From: an uncultured Kushneria sp.
GTDB taxonomy: Bacteria > Pseudomonadota > Gammaproteobacteria > Pseudomonadales > Halomonadaceae
Assembly: GCF_947497025.1 (NCBI RefSeq)
Contig: NZ_CANMFC010000001.1
Location: 248,001 to 312,000 of the forward strand
Direction of reading: 5' to 3'
DNA: 64,000 bases
In this document: positions 31,055 to 40,296 of the stretch, one piece after another
How positions within the stretch are numbered: the first letter of the stretch is position 1
Layout of the letters: the number at the start of each line of letters is the position of its first letter
Position numbers and translations under genes: made by a program
Notes under the pieces: generated by a model
What the model was told of the DNA's origin: nothing
What the model saw: the letters and a program-made list of their open reading frames with translations, nothing else
Database searches by the model: none

Positions 31055-32368
31055 ATGGCACAATCCTGGTTTCCACGCTGGCAGCTGGCCGACGCTGGCG
31101 AGGGCGGACTGGTCGCGCCCGATGAGCGACTGAGCGCCGGTCAGACGCTGGTCATGGGCATTCAGCATGCGGTGGCGATGTTCGGCTCGACCGTGCTGGC
31201 GCCGCTGTTGATGGGATTTGATCCCAATCTGGCCATTTTGATGTCCGGCATCGGCACACTGCTGTTTTTTTTGATCGTGGGCGGACGCGTGCCGAGCTAT
31301 CTGGGTTCGAGCTTTGCCTTTATCGGCGTGGTCATTGCCGCGACCGGCTACGCCGGCAGTGGTGGCAACCCCAATATGGGTCTGGCGCTGGGCGGCATTA
31401 TTGCCTGCGGGGCCATCTATGCGCTGGTCGGGCTGATCGTGATGGGGCTGGGCACGCAGTGGATTGAAGTGCTGCTGCCGCCGGTGGTGACCGGCGCGAT
31501 CGTCATGACCATCGGACTCAATCTGGCGCCGGTGGCGGTCTCAAGCGTTTCAGGCTCAGGCTTTGACAGCATCATGGCGCTGGTCACGGTGCTTTGTGTG
31601 GGGCTGGCGGCAGTCTTTACCCGGGGCATGCTGCAACGGCTTCTGATTCTGGTCGGGCTGGTGGCGGCCTACATCATCTATGCCGTGGTCACCAACGGTC
31701 TGGGCTGGGGCACGCCGATCGACTTTTCGCTGATTTCACAGGCCGCCTGGTTCGGGCTGCCGACGTTGACTGCGCCCACATTCAGTGCTCATGCGATCGT
31801 GTTGATCGCGCCGGTGGCCGTGATTCTGGTCGCCGAGAATCTGGGCCATATCAAGGCGGTCGGGGCGATGACCCGGCGCAACCTGGACCCGTATATCGGC
31901 CGCGCCTTTCTGGGTGATGGCCTGGCGACCATGCTCTCCGGCTCGGCCGGTGGTACCGGGGTGACGACCTATGCCGAAAATATCGGCGTGATGGCGGTCA
32001 CCCGAGTCTATTCAACGCTGATTTTTGTCGCTGCGGCCGGTTTTGCGATCCTGCTGGGCTTTTCGCCCCGTTTTGGTGCGGTGATTCACACCATCCCCGG
32101 GCCGGTGCTGGCCGGCACCTCGATCGTCGTCTTTGGCCTGATTGCCGTGGCCGGTGCGCGTATCTGGATCGAAAACAACGTGGATCTGGGAGACAACGCC
32201 AATCTGATCGTGGTCGCCGTCACGCTGGTACTGGGCGCCGGCAACTTCTCGCTGAGCCTTGGGCAGTTCACGCTGGATGGCATCGGCACCGCCACCTTCG
32301 GGGCGGTCATTTTGCATGCCATTCTGCGTCGTGGTACGGCGCGCAGGACGCTGGAAGGTGATCGCTGA
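31055..32368 (+). CDS. rutG: uracil/pyrimidine permease, RutG-like (NCS2 family)
   Basis: Inner-membrane nucleobase:cation symporter of 437 residues, about 14 hydrophobic segments. It begins MAQSWFPRWQLADAGEGGLV and continues with QHAVAMFGSTVLAPLLMGFDPN, the NCS2 motif VAENLGHIKAVGAMTRRNLDPY, and GGTGVTTYAENIGVMAVT. The overall sequence is much closer to E. coli RutG than to UraA as I recall those families. The rest of the Rut pathway (rutA-F) is not in this window, so the permease may serve uracil salvage. A GGAG lies ten bases before the ATG. Confidence 0.9.
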   Translation: MAQSWFPRWQLADAGEGGLVAPDERLSAGQTLVMGIQHAVAMFGSTVLAPLLMGFDPNLAILMSGIGTLLFFLIVGGRVPSYLGSSFAFIGVVIAATGYAGSGGNPNMGLALGGIIACGAIYALVGLIVMGLGTQWIEVLLPPVVTGAIVMTIGLNLAPVAVSSVSGSGFDSIMALVTVLCVGLAAVFTRGMLQRLLILVGLVAAYIIYAVVTNGLGWGTPIDFSLISQAAWFGLPTLTAPTFSAHAIVLIAPVAVILVAENLGHIKAVGAMTRRNLDPYIGRAFLGDGLATMLSGSAGGTGVTTYAENIGVMAVTRVYSTLIFVAAAGFAILLGFSPRFGAVIHTIPGPVLAGTSIVVFGLIAVAGARIWIENNVDLGDNANLIVVAVTLVLGAGNFSLSLGQFTLDGIGTATFGAVILHAILRRGTARRTLEGDR

Positions 32369-32510
32369 TCCCGTGCTCGAGGGCGGTATTTCGAGGTCTT
32401 TCATGCTGTCGGCATGGGCGATGCCGGTGTTATCACGCGGGGTGCTTTCGTTTTCAGGGCCCGGTCGCGTTAGGCTTGTACACCATGATGGTCATGAACG
32501 AGGGCGCCTT

Positions 32511-33227
32511 ATGAACGAACAGCCTGATGAGGAACGACCGCTGGCCATGACGCGTGAGGCGCTCGAGGCCGACCGTCTGCGCGCCCACTACGAGAAATGC
32601 CACCCGCAGGAGACTCTGGTCTCCAACGATACCTTTCGCGAGTCGATCAACGAGATGCTTTCGCACCGCCCGCCCTGTGCCGAGCAGATCGATGGCTTGT
32701 ATCTGTTCGCCTATGGCTCACTGGTATGGAATCCGTGCATCGAGATCGAGGAGCGCCGGCGCGTGCGTCTTGAGGGCTATCATCGTGACTTCTGTTTGAA
32801 CCTGGAGCACGGTCGTGGCACGCCCGAATGCCCGGGGCTCATGCTGGCGCTGGTGCCCGGCGGTGACAGTGAGGGCATGGCGCTGCGGGTCAGTGAACAG
32901 CATCTGGCGCATGAGCTTTTGCTGGTGTGGCGCCGTGAGATGATTACCGGCGCCTATGTGCCGCGCTGGGTCACGCTGGCTACCGAGGAGGGCGAGCTGC
33001 CGGGCATTGCCTTTATCGCCAATCCCGAACATTCGCGCTATTTGCCGGGGCTTTCGGACGGCGATATTGTTCATCGTCTGGCCAGGGCCAGCGGTGTGCT
33101 GGGCAGCTGTCTCGAGTATCTCGACAACACGGTGGCAGGACTGCGTGACCTGGGGATCGAGGATCGCTATCTGGCGCGACTTCAGCGCGCCGTGCATGCC
33201 TATAATCGTACCGGGCGCACCCGTTAG
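32511..33227 (+). CDS. ChaC-like gamma-glutamylcyclotransferase
   Basis: Probable glutathione-specific gamma-glutamylcyclotransferase (releases 5-oxoproline from gamma-glutamyl peptides). The fold signature LFAYGSLVWNP is present (about residues 65-75), followed by GYHRDFCLNLEHGRGTPECPGLMLAL, whose Glu is the likely catalytic acid, and WRREMITGAYVPRWV. The start was placed at 32511 because AGGGCG lies five bases upstream; a frame open from further upstream overlaps the permease. 238 residues, normal for the family. Confidence 0.85.
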   Translation: MNEQPDEERPLAMTREALEADRLRAHYEKCHPQETLVSNDTFRESINEMLSHRPPCAEQIDGLYLFAYGSLVWNPCIEIEERRRVRLEGYHRDFCLNLEHGRGTPECPGLMLALVPGGDSEGMALRVSEQHLAHELLLVWRREMITGAYVPRWVTLATEEGELPGIAFIANPEHSRYLPGLSDGDIVHRLARASGVLGSCLEYLDNTVAGLRDLGIEDRYLARLQRAVHAYNRTGRTR

Positions 33228-33310
33228 GCCTGTGCATGTTTATCGCAGCCGGATTGATTTCCTGCTGTACTTGCCAGTCATGGCCATGGATACCTGACCC
33301 CGGAGTTTGA

Positions 33311-33814
33311 ATGAAAAAGCCGCAGACCCTTTTGTTTCAGGATGATGGCAATATTCCCAATAGCCGCTATCCCGCGTTGCTCTATCGCGGTCTGACTGCA
33401 GAAAACGGCTGTTCGCTGGTAGACACTTTCGAGGCACTGTTCGATCGCAACGACTGGCCGGCGCAATGGCGCGGCGGTGTGTTTGATTACCACCATTTTC
33501 ACAGCACTGCTCACGAGGTGCTGGGGGTATATGACGGCGCCGCCACGCTGCGGCTGGGCGGTGAGCAGGGTGAGGACATCGAGGTCAGCGTCGGTAACGT
33601 GATCGTTTTACCGGCGGGCACCGGGCATTGTCGCATCAGTGCCAGCAATGACTTTGCCGTGACGGCCGGCTACCCGCGCGGGCAGGGCGACTGGGATATC
33701 TGTCGCAGCGGTGACGACACCTCCGCCGTACGCCAGCGCATCGAGTCGCTGCCGCGGCCTGCGCTTGATCCGGTGGCGGGCGAGGCGGGCGGCGTGGCCA
33801 GCGACTGGGTTTGA
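33311..33814 (+). CDS. cupin-domain protein (YjlB-like)
   Basis: Small single-cupin protein (167 residues). The core is FDYHHFHSTAHEVLGVYDGAATL, with His/His/Glu residues placed as metal ligands, then GNVIVLPAGTGH as the second cupin motif. It most resembles the uncharacterised YjlB family; no enzyme activity can be assigned. It ends immediately before the ABC transporter and could be its first cistron. Confidence 0.78.
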   Translation: MKKPQTLLFQDDGNIPNSRYPALLYRGLTAENGCSLVDTFEALFDRNDWPAQWRGGVFDYHHFHSTAHEVLGVYDGAATLRLGGEQGEDIEVSVGNVIVLPAGTGHCRISASNDFAVTAGYPRGQGDWDICRSGDDTSAVRQRIESLPRPALDPVAGEAGGVASDWV

Positions 33815-33876
33815 TGCCCATTGATAGCGCGCTGCCGACCCGGGGCAGCGTTTGTTCACTCCAGGAGGATACGCCG

Positions 33877-35037
33877 TTGACGAATGATCATCGCCAACGC
33901 GTCAGCGCGGAAGATCGTGATACCCACGACAGTAGCGCTATCGTGTTTGAAGGGGTCACCAAGCGCTACGACGACGGCACGGTGGCGGTCGAGTCACTGG
34001 ATTTGACCCTGCCGGCCGGCGAGCTGACCGCACTGGTCGGCCCCTCTGGCTGTGGCAAGACCACCACGCTTCGCATGATCAACCGGCTGGAGACGTTGAG
34101 TGACGGGCGGCTTCTGATCGGCGATCGGGACGTCATGTCGGTGGACGCCACCCGGCTGCGCCGCCAGATTGGCTATGTCATGCAGCATTCGGGGCTCTTT
34201 CCCCACAAGACGATTGCCGACAATATCGCCGTTGTGCCGCGCCTGTTGGGCTGGGACAAACAGCGCATTCGCGAACGCGTCGCCGAACTGGTCGAACTGG
34301 TGGGCCTTGATGACACGCTGGCCCAGCGCTATCCGCATCAGCTTTCCGGCGGGCAGCAGCAGCGCGTGGGGCTGGCACGGGCCCTGGCCGCCGACCCGCC
34401 GATCCTTTTGATGGACGAACCCTTTGCCGCGGTCGATCCCATCGTGCGCGCCCACCTGCAGGAAGAGTTCCTGAACCTGCAGCGGCGGGTGCAAAAGACC
34501 ATCGTCATGGTGACCCACGACATCGATGAGGCGATGAAACTCGGTGACCGGGTGGCCATTTTTGCGCAGGGTGGAAAGCTTGCCCAGTTTGATACCCCGA
34601 CATGCCTTCTGGCCGCGCCGGCCAGCGAGTTTGTGGTCGATTTCATCGGGGCCGACCGCGAGCTGCGGCGTCTGGCACTGGAGCGCCTCGACAGCCTGGA
34701 GCTGGATGCGGGTCTGACCGCGCCGCGGGACGAGATCGTGGCGCGGGCGCGCAGCTATCTCCAGCAGGCTGGCAGCAGTGGCATCGTGGTACTTGATGAG
34801 GCGCGTGCGCCGCTGGGCTGGCTGGACTGGGATACCCTCAAGCAGGCGGACGATCGGGCAAGAATCGATTCCCTGCCTCTCAAGCCATGGCGTCATCGTC
34901 TTTATGTCCATGACAACCTGCGCAGCGCGCTCAATGCCCTGATCAGTGCACCGGGAGAGGTCATGCCGGTACTCAACGCCCAGGGACGCTACCTGGGCGT
35001 GATCGATCAGCTGCAGCTGACAAGGCGATTGTCATGA
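33877..35037 (+). CDS. osmoprotectant (glycine betaine/choline/carnitine type) ABC transporter ATP-binding protein
   Basis: OpuCA/YehX-type ATPase, 386 residues. A TTG start at 33877 is supported by a perfect AGGAGG (33863-33868) eight bases upstream, giving (M)TNDHRQRV. Motifs: Walker A GPSGCGKTT, Q-loop VMQHSGLFPHKT, signature LSGGQQQR, Walker B ILLMDEPFAAVDP, H-loop VTHD. The C-terminal third carries a CBS-like regulatory region (APGEVMPVLNAQGRYLGVID), which in OpuA-type transporters senses ionic strength. It overlaps the next gene by four bases; together they form a complete four-component importer. Confidence 0.92.
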   Translation: MTNDHRQRVSAEDRDTHDSSAIVFEGVTKRYDDGTVAVESLDLTLPAGELTALVGPSGCGKTTTLRMINRLETLSDGRLLIGDRDVMSVDATRLRRQIGYVMQHSGLFPHKTIADNIAVVPRLLGWDKQRIRERVAELVELVGLDDTLAQRYPHQLSGGQQQRVGLARALAADPPILLMDEPFAAVDPIVRAHLQEEFLNLQRRVQKTIVMVTHDIDEAMKLGDRVAIFAQGGKLAQFDTPTCLLAAPASEFVVDFIGADRELRRLALERLDSLELDAGLTAPRDEIVARARSYLQQAGSSGIVVLDEARAPLGWLDWDTLKQADDRARIDSLPLKPWRHRLYVHDNLRSALNALISAPGEVMPVLNAQGRYLGVIDQLQLTRRLS

Positions 35038-35669
35038 ACCGGGACTGGATCGCTGCCAACAGCCATCAGATCACGGCGGCGCTTTTGCAGCATATACAGC
35101 TGGTGGGGCTGTCACTTCTGTTCGGTTTCCTGATCGCCTTTCCGCTGGCGCTTCTGGCAGTACGCTGGCCGCGACTTTATGGTCCGTCGCTGGCCGTCAC
35201 CGGGGTCATGTTTACCATTCCCTCTCTGGCGCTGTTCATTTTGTTGATGCCCTTCACCGGGCTTTCGATGGCGACCTCGCTGATCGGGCTGACGCTCTAT
35301 ACGCTGCTGATCCTGTTTCGCAACATCGTTCAGGGGCTGCGCGGGGTGTCACCCATTGTTCGTGAAGCGGCACGGGCGCTCGGCTATACGCCGGCCCGGC
35401 GGCTGTTTACCGTTGAACTGCCCATTGCCCTGCCGGTGATCGTGGCGGGCATTCGCATCGCGGCGGTGACCATCATCGGCATGGTGACGGTGACGGCGCT
35501 GATCGGCCAGGGCGGGCTGGGGCAGCTTTTCATTACCGGCTTTACCCTGAGTTTTGCCACCCCGCTGATCATCGGTTTTGTGCTGTCGGTGGCGCTGGCG
35601 GTCATGGTAGATCTGGCGCTGGTCGGTATTCTGTACTGCCTGACGCCCTGGCAGCGGGGAGTGCGCTGA
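35034..35669 (+). CDS. osmoprotectant ABC transporter permease 1
   Basis: OpuCB/YehW-type inner-membrane permease, 211 residues, about five or six hydrophobic segments. The EAA loop is seen as VREAARALGYTPARRLFTVELPIALPVIVAGIR. It begins MNRDWIAANSHQITAALLQHI, typical of this family. It overlaps the ATPase gene by four bases (ATGA) and the second permease by one (TGATG), so the three are translated as a unit. Confidence 0.92.
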   Translation: MNRDWIAANSHQITAALLQHIQLVGLSLLFGFLIAFPLALLAVRWPRLYGPSLAVTGVMFTIPSLALFILLMPFTGLSMATSLIGLTLYTLLILFRNIVQGLRGVSPIVREAARALGYTPARRLFTVELPIALPVIVAGIRIAAVTIIGMVTVTALIGQGGLGQLFITGFTLSFATPLIIGFVLSVALAVMVDLALVGILYCLTPWQRGVR

Positions 35670-36352
35670 TGAACAGTGATGTCATGACGCTCATGACCGG
35701 GGTGACCGACTGGTTCTCCCAGCCGATGAACTGGCAGGGCCCCGGCAGTATCCCCGAGCACATCCTTGAACATGTCACCTACGTGCTGATCTCGACACTG
35801 ATCGGGGCGGCCATTGCGCTGCCGATCGGCATCGGCCTTGGGCATGGCGGGCGGGGCGGGCTGCTGGCCATCAACCTCTCCAACATCGGGCGTGCCATTC
35901 CGGCCTTTGGTGTCATTATCCTGGTCTTTTTGCTGGTGGGTTATGGCGTAATTCCGGTGATTGTGGCGCTGGTGGCGCTGGCCATTCCGCCGATGGTCAC
36001 CAACAGCTTTGTGGGCATGCGCGAGATCGACCCGGCGGTGCGTCAGGCCGCCGTGGCGCTGGGCATGACCGGCTGGCAGCGCCTGTGGCAGGTAGAGCTG
36101 CCGATCGCCATGCCGCTGATCATGGCCGGGGTGCGGACCTCTGCCGTACAGGTCATGTCGACGGCAACACTGGCCGCCTATGTGGGGCTGGGAGGGCTTG
36201 GGCGCTATCTGATCGACGGGCTTGCCGTGCGTGATCTCGCCCAGGTGCTGGTCGGCGCCATCCTGGTGGCCGTGCTGGCCATCGTCACCGAGCTTCTGTT
36301 TGCGGGTCTTCAGAAGCTGATCACGGCCAAAGGGCTGCAGCAGCAGGGATGA
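35669..36352 (+). CDS. osmoprotectant ABC transporter permease 2
   Basis: Second permease, 227 residues, OpuCD/YehY type, forming a heterodimer with the previous one. EAA loop: VRQAAVALGMTGWQRLWQVELPIAMPLIMAGVR. Hydrophobic segments include YVLISTLIGAAIALPIG and VIILVFLLVGYGVIPVIVAL. Its start overlaps the stop of permease 1. The binding-protein gene follows after roughly 115 bases. Confidence 0.92.
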   Translation: MNSDVMTLMTGVTDWFSQPMNWQGPGSIPEHILEHVTYVLISTLIGAAIALPIGIGLGHGGRGGLLAINLSNIGRAIPAFGVIILVFLLVGYGVIPVIVALVALAIPPMVTNSFVGMREIDPAVRQAAVALGMTGWQRLWQVELPIAMPLIMAGVRTSAVQVMSTATLAAYVGLGGLGRYLIDGLAVRDLAQVLVGAILVAVLAIVTELLFAGLQKLITAKGLQQQG

Positions 36353-36469
36353 TGACAATAGCAGGGACGATGGCCGTAGCAGGATGCACGCAGCGCCACT
36401 CTGGGCCAGAATCGACAGACCAATGACGAACACAAGGGAATGCATCTCATGACAAAAGGGATCGGGACC

Positions 36470-37411
36470 ATGAGCATGGGCCGTGGATGGAAGCTGGGCC
36501 TGGGAGCGCTGGCACTGGTCGCGCTGGCCGGCTGCTCCGGCGGGGACGATGACAGCACCGACAAGGACACCACACAAAATGGCGACAACGACCAGGCGAG
36601 CCTCACCATCGGGTCGACCAACTTTCCCGAACAGCTGATTCTGGCCAATATCTACGCTGATGTGCTCAGAAATGACGGCGTCAATGTCTCCACTCGCCTC
36701 AATCTGGGTTCGCGCGAAGTCGTGTTTCCGGCGCTGACCAACGGTGAGATCGATCTGCTGCCGGAATACTCCGGGGCACTGATGACGTATCTGGATCAGG
36801 ACGAGGCTCATGTTGACGCCCGCAACAGTGAGGACGTCATGACGGCGCTGCGCAGTGTTCTGCCTGACGGGCTCGAGGCGCTGGACGCCTCGCCGGCCGA
36901 GGACCGTGATGCGCTGGTGGTCACCTCCGAGACCGCCGAGAAGTATGGCCTTGAAACCTTTTCCGACCTGGCGCCGGTTTCCGGTGAGCTGACCCTGGGC
37001 GGACCGCCGGAAACCCGCACGCGCGATGTCGGCATTCCCGGGCTCAAGCGGGTTTATAACATCGAGTTTGCCGGGTTCCGCTCGCTCGATGCCGGCGGGC
37101 CGCTGACCCGCGGGGCGTTGTCCAACGGCGATATCGACGTGGCACGCATGTTCTCCTCCCAGGGCGCCATTGCCGAAAACAACTGGGTAGCGCTCAAGGA
37201 CGACAAGGATCTGGAGCCGGCCCAGAATATCGTGCCGATCGGTCGTAGCGAGGCGCTGACCGACGAGATGCGCGACAGCCTCAACCGCGTGTCAGAAACC
37301 CTGACCACGGAAGATCTGCAGGACATGAACCACCGTGTCGAGATCGACAAGGCCGATCCGGCGCAGGTGGCCAGTCAGTGGGTCGATGAGCACATGGCAG
37401 GCAGCCCATAG
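36470..37411 (+). CDS. osmoprotectant ABC transporter substrate-binding lipoprotein
   Basis: OpuCC/YehZ(OsmF)/ProX-type binding protein. From ATG 36470 (AAGGGA eight bases upstream) the signal peptide is MSMGRGWKLGLGALALVALAG with lipobox LAGC; ATGs at 36440 and 36449 are alternatives. The mature protein opens with an Asp/Asn-rich linker, then LTIGSTNFPEQLILANIYADVL and TNGEIDLLPEYSGALMTYL, the QAT/ProX betaine-binding family pattern. The acidic composition suits a halophile's periplasm. The ligand (betaine, choline, carnitine or ectoine) cannot be read from sequence. Confidence 0.92.
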   Translation: MSMGRGWKLGLGALALVALAGCSGGDDDSTDKDTTQNGDNDQASLTIGSTNFPEQLILANIYADVLRNDGVNVSTRLNLGSREVVFPALTNGEIDLLPEYSGALMTYLDQDEAHVDARNSEDVMTALRSVLPDGLEALDASPAEDRDALVVTSETAEKYGLETFSDLAPVSGELTLGGPPETRTRDVGIPGLKRVYNIEFAGFRSLDAGGPLTRGALSNGDIDVARMFSSQGAIAENNWVALKDDKDLEPAQNIVPIGRSEALTDEMRDSLNRVSETLTTEDLQDMNHRVEIDKADPAQVASQWVDEHMAGSP

Positions 37412-37450
37412 AGCGCGAATTAAGCGCCGTGCCATTACCCTGCCTGATTA

Positions 37451-37475
37451 CGCCGCCCTTCGGGGCGGCGTTTTT
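37451..37475 (+). terminator. terminator of the osmoprotectant ABC operon
   Basis: CGCCGCCC (37451-37458) pairs perfectly with GGGCGGCG (37463-37470) around a TTCG tetraloop and is followed by TTTTT. Confidence 0.95.
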
Positions 37476-37704
37476 GTGTCCGTATTGTCCTCTCCCGCCA
37501 GAGCCTGCACCGGCACTGACCAAAAAAACACCAGGTTGCACCACCCACAAGGAAAAAAATCCACGACGGCAGACACGCGGACAGAAAAAACATTCCGGTC
37601 GTCTCTGTCACGCTGGAAGGCAGGTAGCGACGGCATCTTTATTGACTGCCGGACCATTTCTCCCACAACGTGCATCCATGACGCGCCTGCGTCCAGGAGG
37701 TGAC

Positions 37705-39171
37705 ATGCAGCTCAACGACCCACGCCTTTTTCGCCAGCTGGCCTATGTCGATGGCCAATGGACGGCCGGCCGCAGCAATCACGACGAGCCCGTGCTGGAT
37801 CCCGCCAACGGCGAAACCCTGGGACACTGCGCGCTGCTGGACGCCGAGCAGATTACCAATGCCGTGACGGCGGCCGAGCGCGCTTTTGCCGGCTGGCGGG
37901 CGCTGTCGGTGGATGAGCGGGGCCGGCATCTCCACCGCTGGCATCAGCTGTTACTGGAGCATCGTGAGGATCTGGCCCATCTGATGACCCTGGAGCAGGG
38001 CAAGCCGCTGCGCGATGCCCGTGGCGAGGTCGATTACGGTGCCAGTTTCATCCAATGGTTTGCCGAAGAGGCACGCCGCGCCTATGGCATGACGATTCCG
38101 AGCCATATTCCCAATGCCATGCTGGGCACCCTCAAGGAGCCGGTGGGGGTATCGGTGATGATCACGCCCTGGAACTTTCCGCTGGCCATGATCACACGCA
38201 AGGCCGGTGCGGCGCTGGCCGCCGGCTGTCCGGTGATCGTCAAGCCGGCCAACGAGACGCCGTTTACGGCGCTGGCACTGGCGGAGCTTGCCGAGCGCGC
38301 CGGCATTCCGGCGGGCGTATTTAACGTGGTCACCGGCGAGCCTGCCACGGTCTCCGAGGTGCTCTGCACCGACAGTCGGGTGCGCTCGGTGTCGTTTACC
38401 GGCTCCACGCGTGTCGGCAAGCTTTTGATCCGCCAGAGCGCCGGCAGCGTCAAGCGCATGTCGCTGGAGCTGGGCGGCAATGCGCCCTTTATTGTCTGTG
38501 AGGATGTGGATATCGATGAGGCGGCTCGTGAGGCGGTGGCGGCGAAGTTTCAGACCGCCGGGCAGGACTGTCTGGCAGCCAATCGCATTTTCGTACATCG
38601 GCGTATCCACGACCGTTTTCTGGAGCGCTTTGCCGTGCACATGAAAGCGCTGAGGGTTGGCAATGGCATGATGGAGGTCGATATCGGCCCGCTGATTCAT
38701 CGTCGCGCGGTCGAGGCGGCGCAGGCCATTGTCGATGATGCCCTCGCCCAGGGGGCCCGGCTGGTGGCCGGGAACCAGTCGATGGCACCGGGCGCCAACT
38801 TCTTCATTCCAACGCTGCTGGCCGATATCACCCCGAACATGCGTGTCTTTCGCGAGGAGACCTTCTCGCCGGTAGCAGGCGTGTGCGCCTTCGATGATGA
38901 CGAGGCGGTCGTGGCGGCGGCCAATGATACCGAATATGGGCTGGCGGCCTATGTCTACAGCAACGACGTCAAACGCATCTGGAAGATGATGCGCGGGCTC
39001 GAATACGGCATGGTCAGCGTCAATACGCTGAAGATGACCGGTGCGCCAATCCCCTTCGGCGGGGTCAAGCAGTCGGGGCTCGGCCGCGAGGGTGGCGCCC
39101 AGGGGCTGGAGGAGTATCTGGATACCAAGTACTTCTGTCTGGGCAATATGCCGGGCCCTTCGGGAAGCTGA
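37705..39171 (+). CDS. NAD(P)-dependent semialdehyde dehydrogenase (GabD / DoeC-like)
   Basis: Aldehyde dehydrogenase superfamily enzyme of 488 residues, likely oxidising succinate or aspartate semialdehyde. The start has a near-perfect site CAGGAGGTGAC before ATG 37705. Motifs: cofactor segment TPWNFPLAMITRKAGAALAAGC, FTGSTRVGK, catalytic Glu in SLELGGNAPF, catalytic Cys in FQTAGQDCLAANR (about residue 288), and PFGGVKQSGLGREGG near the end. GabD-like enzymes (Ssd, DoeC) accompany ectoine catabolic genes, and eutB- and eutC-like genes follow directly, so an ectoine role is inferred rather than GABA shunt. Confidence 0.88.
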   Translation: MQLNDPRLFRQLAYVDGQWTAGRSNHDEPVLDPANGETLGHCALLDAEQITNAVTAAERAFAGWRALSVDERGRHLHRWHQLLLEHREDLAHLMTLEQGKPLRDARGEVDYGASFIQWFAEEARRAYGMTIPSHIPNAMLGTLKEPVGVSVMITPWNFPLAMITRKAGAALAAGCPVIVKPANETPFTALALAELAERAGIPAGVFNVVTGEPATVSEVLCTDSRVRSVSFTGSTRVGKLLIRQSAGSVKRMSLELGGNAPFIVCEDVDIDEAAREAVAAKFQTAGQDCLAANRIFVHRRIHDRFLERFAVHMKALRVGNGMMEVDIGPLIHRRAVEAAQAIVDDALAQGARLVAGNQSMAPGANFFIPTLLADITPNMRVFREETFSPVAGVCAFDDDEAVVAAANDTEYGLAAYVYSNDVKRIWKMMRGLEYGMVSVNTLKMTGAPIPFGGVKQSGLGREGGAQGLEEYLDTKYFCLGNMPGPSGS

Positions 39172-39287
39172 ACCTCCTTTAAAGAGCTGAGCCAGGCGTC
39201 TTGAAGCGTTCAGCTACATGCGCCAGGGTGGAACGGTTTTAGAGTGAAACACCCTGGCGCATTCGCCCTCCATCGACCGAGAACGTC

Positions 39288-40268
39288 ATGAGCAGCTGTC
39301 CCGTTACCCTGCACGATATCTATCTCGCTCGCGCCCGGATTGCGGGGCAGGCGGCCAGAACGCCGCTGGTGAAATCCATCTCGCTGTCCGAATGCTTTGA
39401 AGCCGAGGTCCATCTCAAGCTCGAGACCCTGCAGCCCAGCGGCGCCTTCAAGCTCAGAGGGGCGCTGAACGCCATCGCTGCGCTGGATGAAGCAACGCTG
39501 GCCCGCGGAGTGACCACGGCCTCGACCGGCAACCATGGCCGGGCGGTGGCCTGGGCGGCGTCCCGGCTGGGGGCGCGCGCCATCATCTGCGTCTCCGGGC
39601 TGGTGCCGGCCAACAAGGTCGCTGCCATCGAGGCGCTGGGCGCCGAGGTGCGCACGGTGGGGCGCAGTCAGGATGACGCCTTCGTGGAAGCGCGCCGATT
39701 GGTCAATGAGGAGGGCATGACGCTGATCGAACCCTTCGATGACCCACTGATCGTGGCCGGGCAGGGCACCATCGGCCTTGAGCTGATGGAAGATCTCCCC
39801 GAGCTCGATCGGGTACTGGTCGGTCTTTCCGGCGGTGGGCTGCTGGGCGGGATTGGCCGCGCCGTGCGCGCGATCAACCCACACGTGCAGGTCACCGGCG
39901 TGAGCATGATGAAAGGCGCGGCCATGATCGAAAGCCTGGCGGCCGGCCGTCCCGTTGCGATCGATGAGGTCGAGACCCTGGCAGACTCGCTCGGCGGGGG
40001 TATCGGCCTTGAAAACCGCTGCACCTGGGCACTGGTACGCGAGGTGATGAGTGATCATTGTCAGGTCAGCGAGCACGCCATTGCCGCCGCCATGGTGCAC
40101 TTTCTGGAAGTCGAAAAGATGCTGGTGGAAGGGGCCGCAGTCGTCGGACTCGCAGCGCTCGAGGAGCACGCCCTCGATATTCGCGGCGAGCATGTGGCAC
40201 TGATCGTCTCGGGCAACGGGGTGGATATGGCCACCTGGCAGCGGGCCAGAGCCATGATCGATAATTGA
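39288..40268 (+). CDS. eutB: PLP-dependent threonine dehydratase-like enzyme, EutB-like
   Basis: Fold-type II PLP enzyme of 326 residues, lacking the C-terminal regulatory ACT domain of IlvA. The PLP lysine is in PSGAFKLRGALNAI, the substrate loop STGNHGRAVAWAA, and the phosphate cup SGGGLLGGIGRA. In ectoine-degrading bacteria EutB is a threonine-dehydratase-like enzyme encoded next to an ornithine-cyclodeaminase-like EutC and acts on hydroxyectoine-derived intermediates. That same pairing is present here (29-base gap), which is the basis for the symbol. Alternative: serine/threonine dehydratase of the catabolic TdcB type. Confidence 0.8.
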   Translation: MSSCPVTLHDIYLARARIAGQAARTPLVKSISLSECFEAEVHLKLETLQPSGAFKLRGALNAIAALDEATLARGVTTASTGNHGRAVAWAASRLGARAIICVSGLVPANKVAAIEALGAEVRTVGRSQDDAFVEARRLVNEEGMTLIEPFDDPLIVAGQGTIGLELMEDLPELDRVLVGLSGGGLLGGIGRAVRAINPHVQVTGVSMMKGAAMIESLAAGRPVAIDEVETLADSLGGGIGLENRCTWALVREVMSDHCQVSEHAIAAAMVHFLEVEKMLVEGAAVVGLAALEEHALDIRGEHVALIVSGNGVDMATWQRARAMIDN

Positions 40269-40296
40269 ACCCATAGACAGGACACGGGGAGCAGGG

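Noticed and set aside
35384-36811. 475-codon open frame antisense to the ABC permeases
   Set aside because: His/Gln/Arg-rich translation typical of reversed membrane-protein genes; the forward genes overlap in proper operon style.
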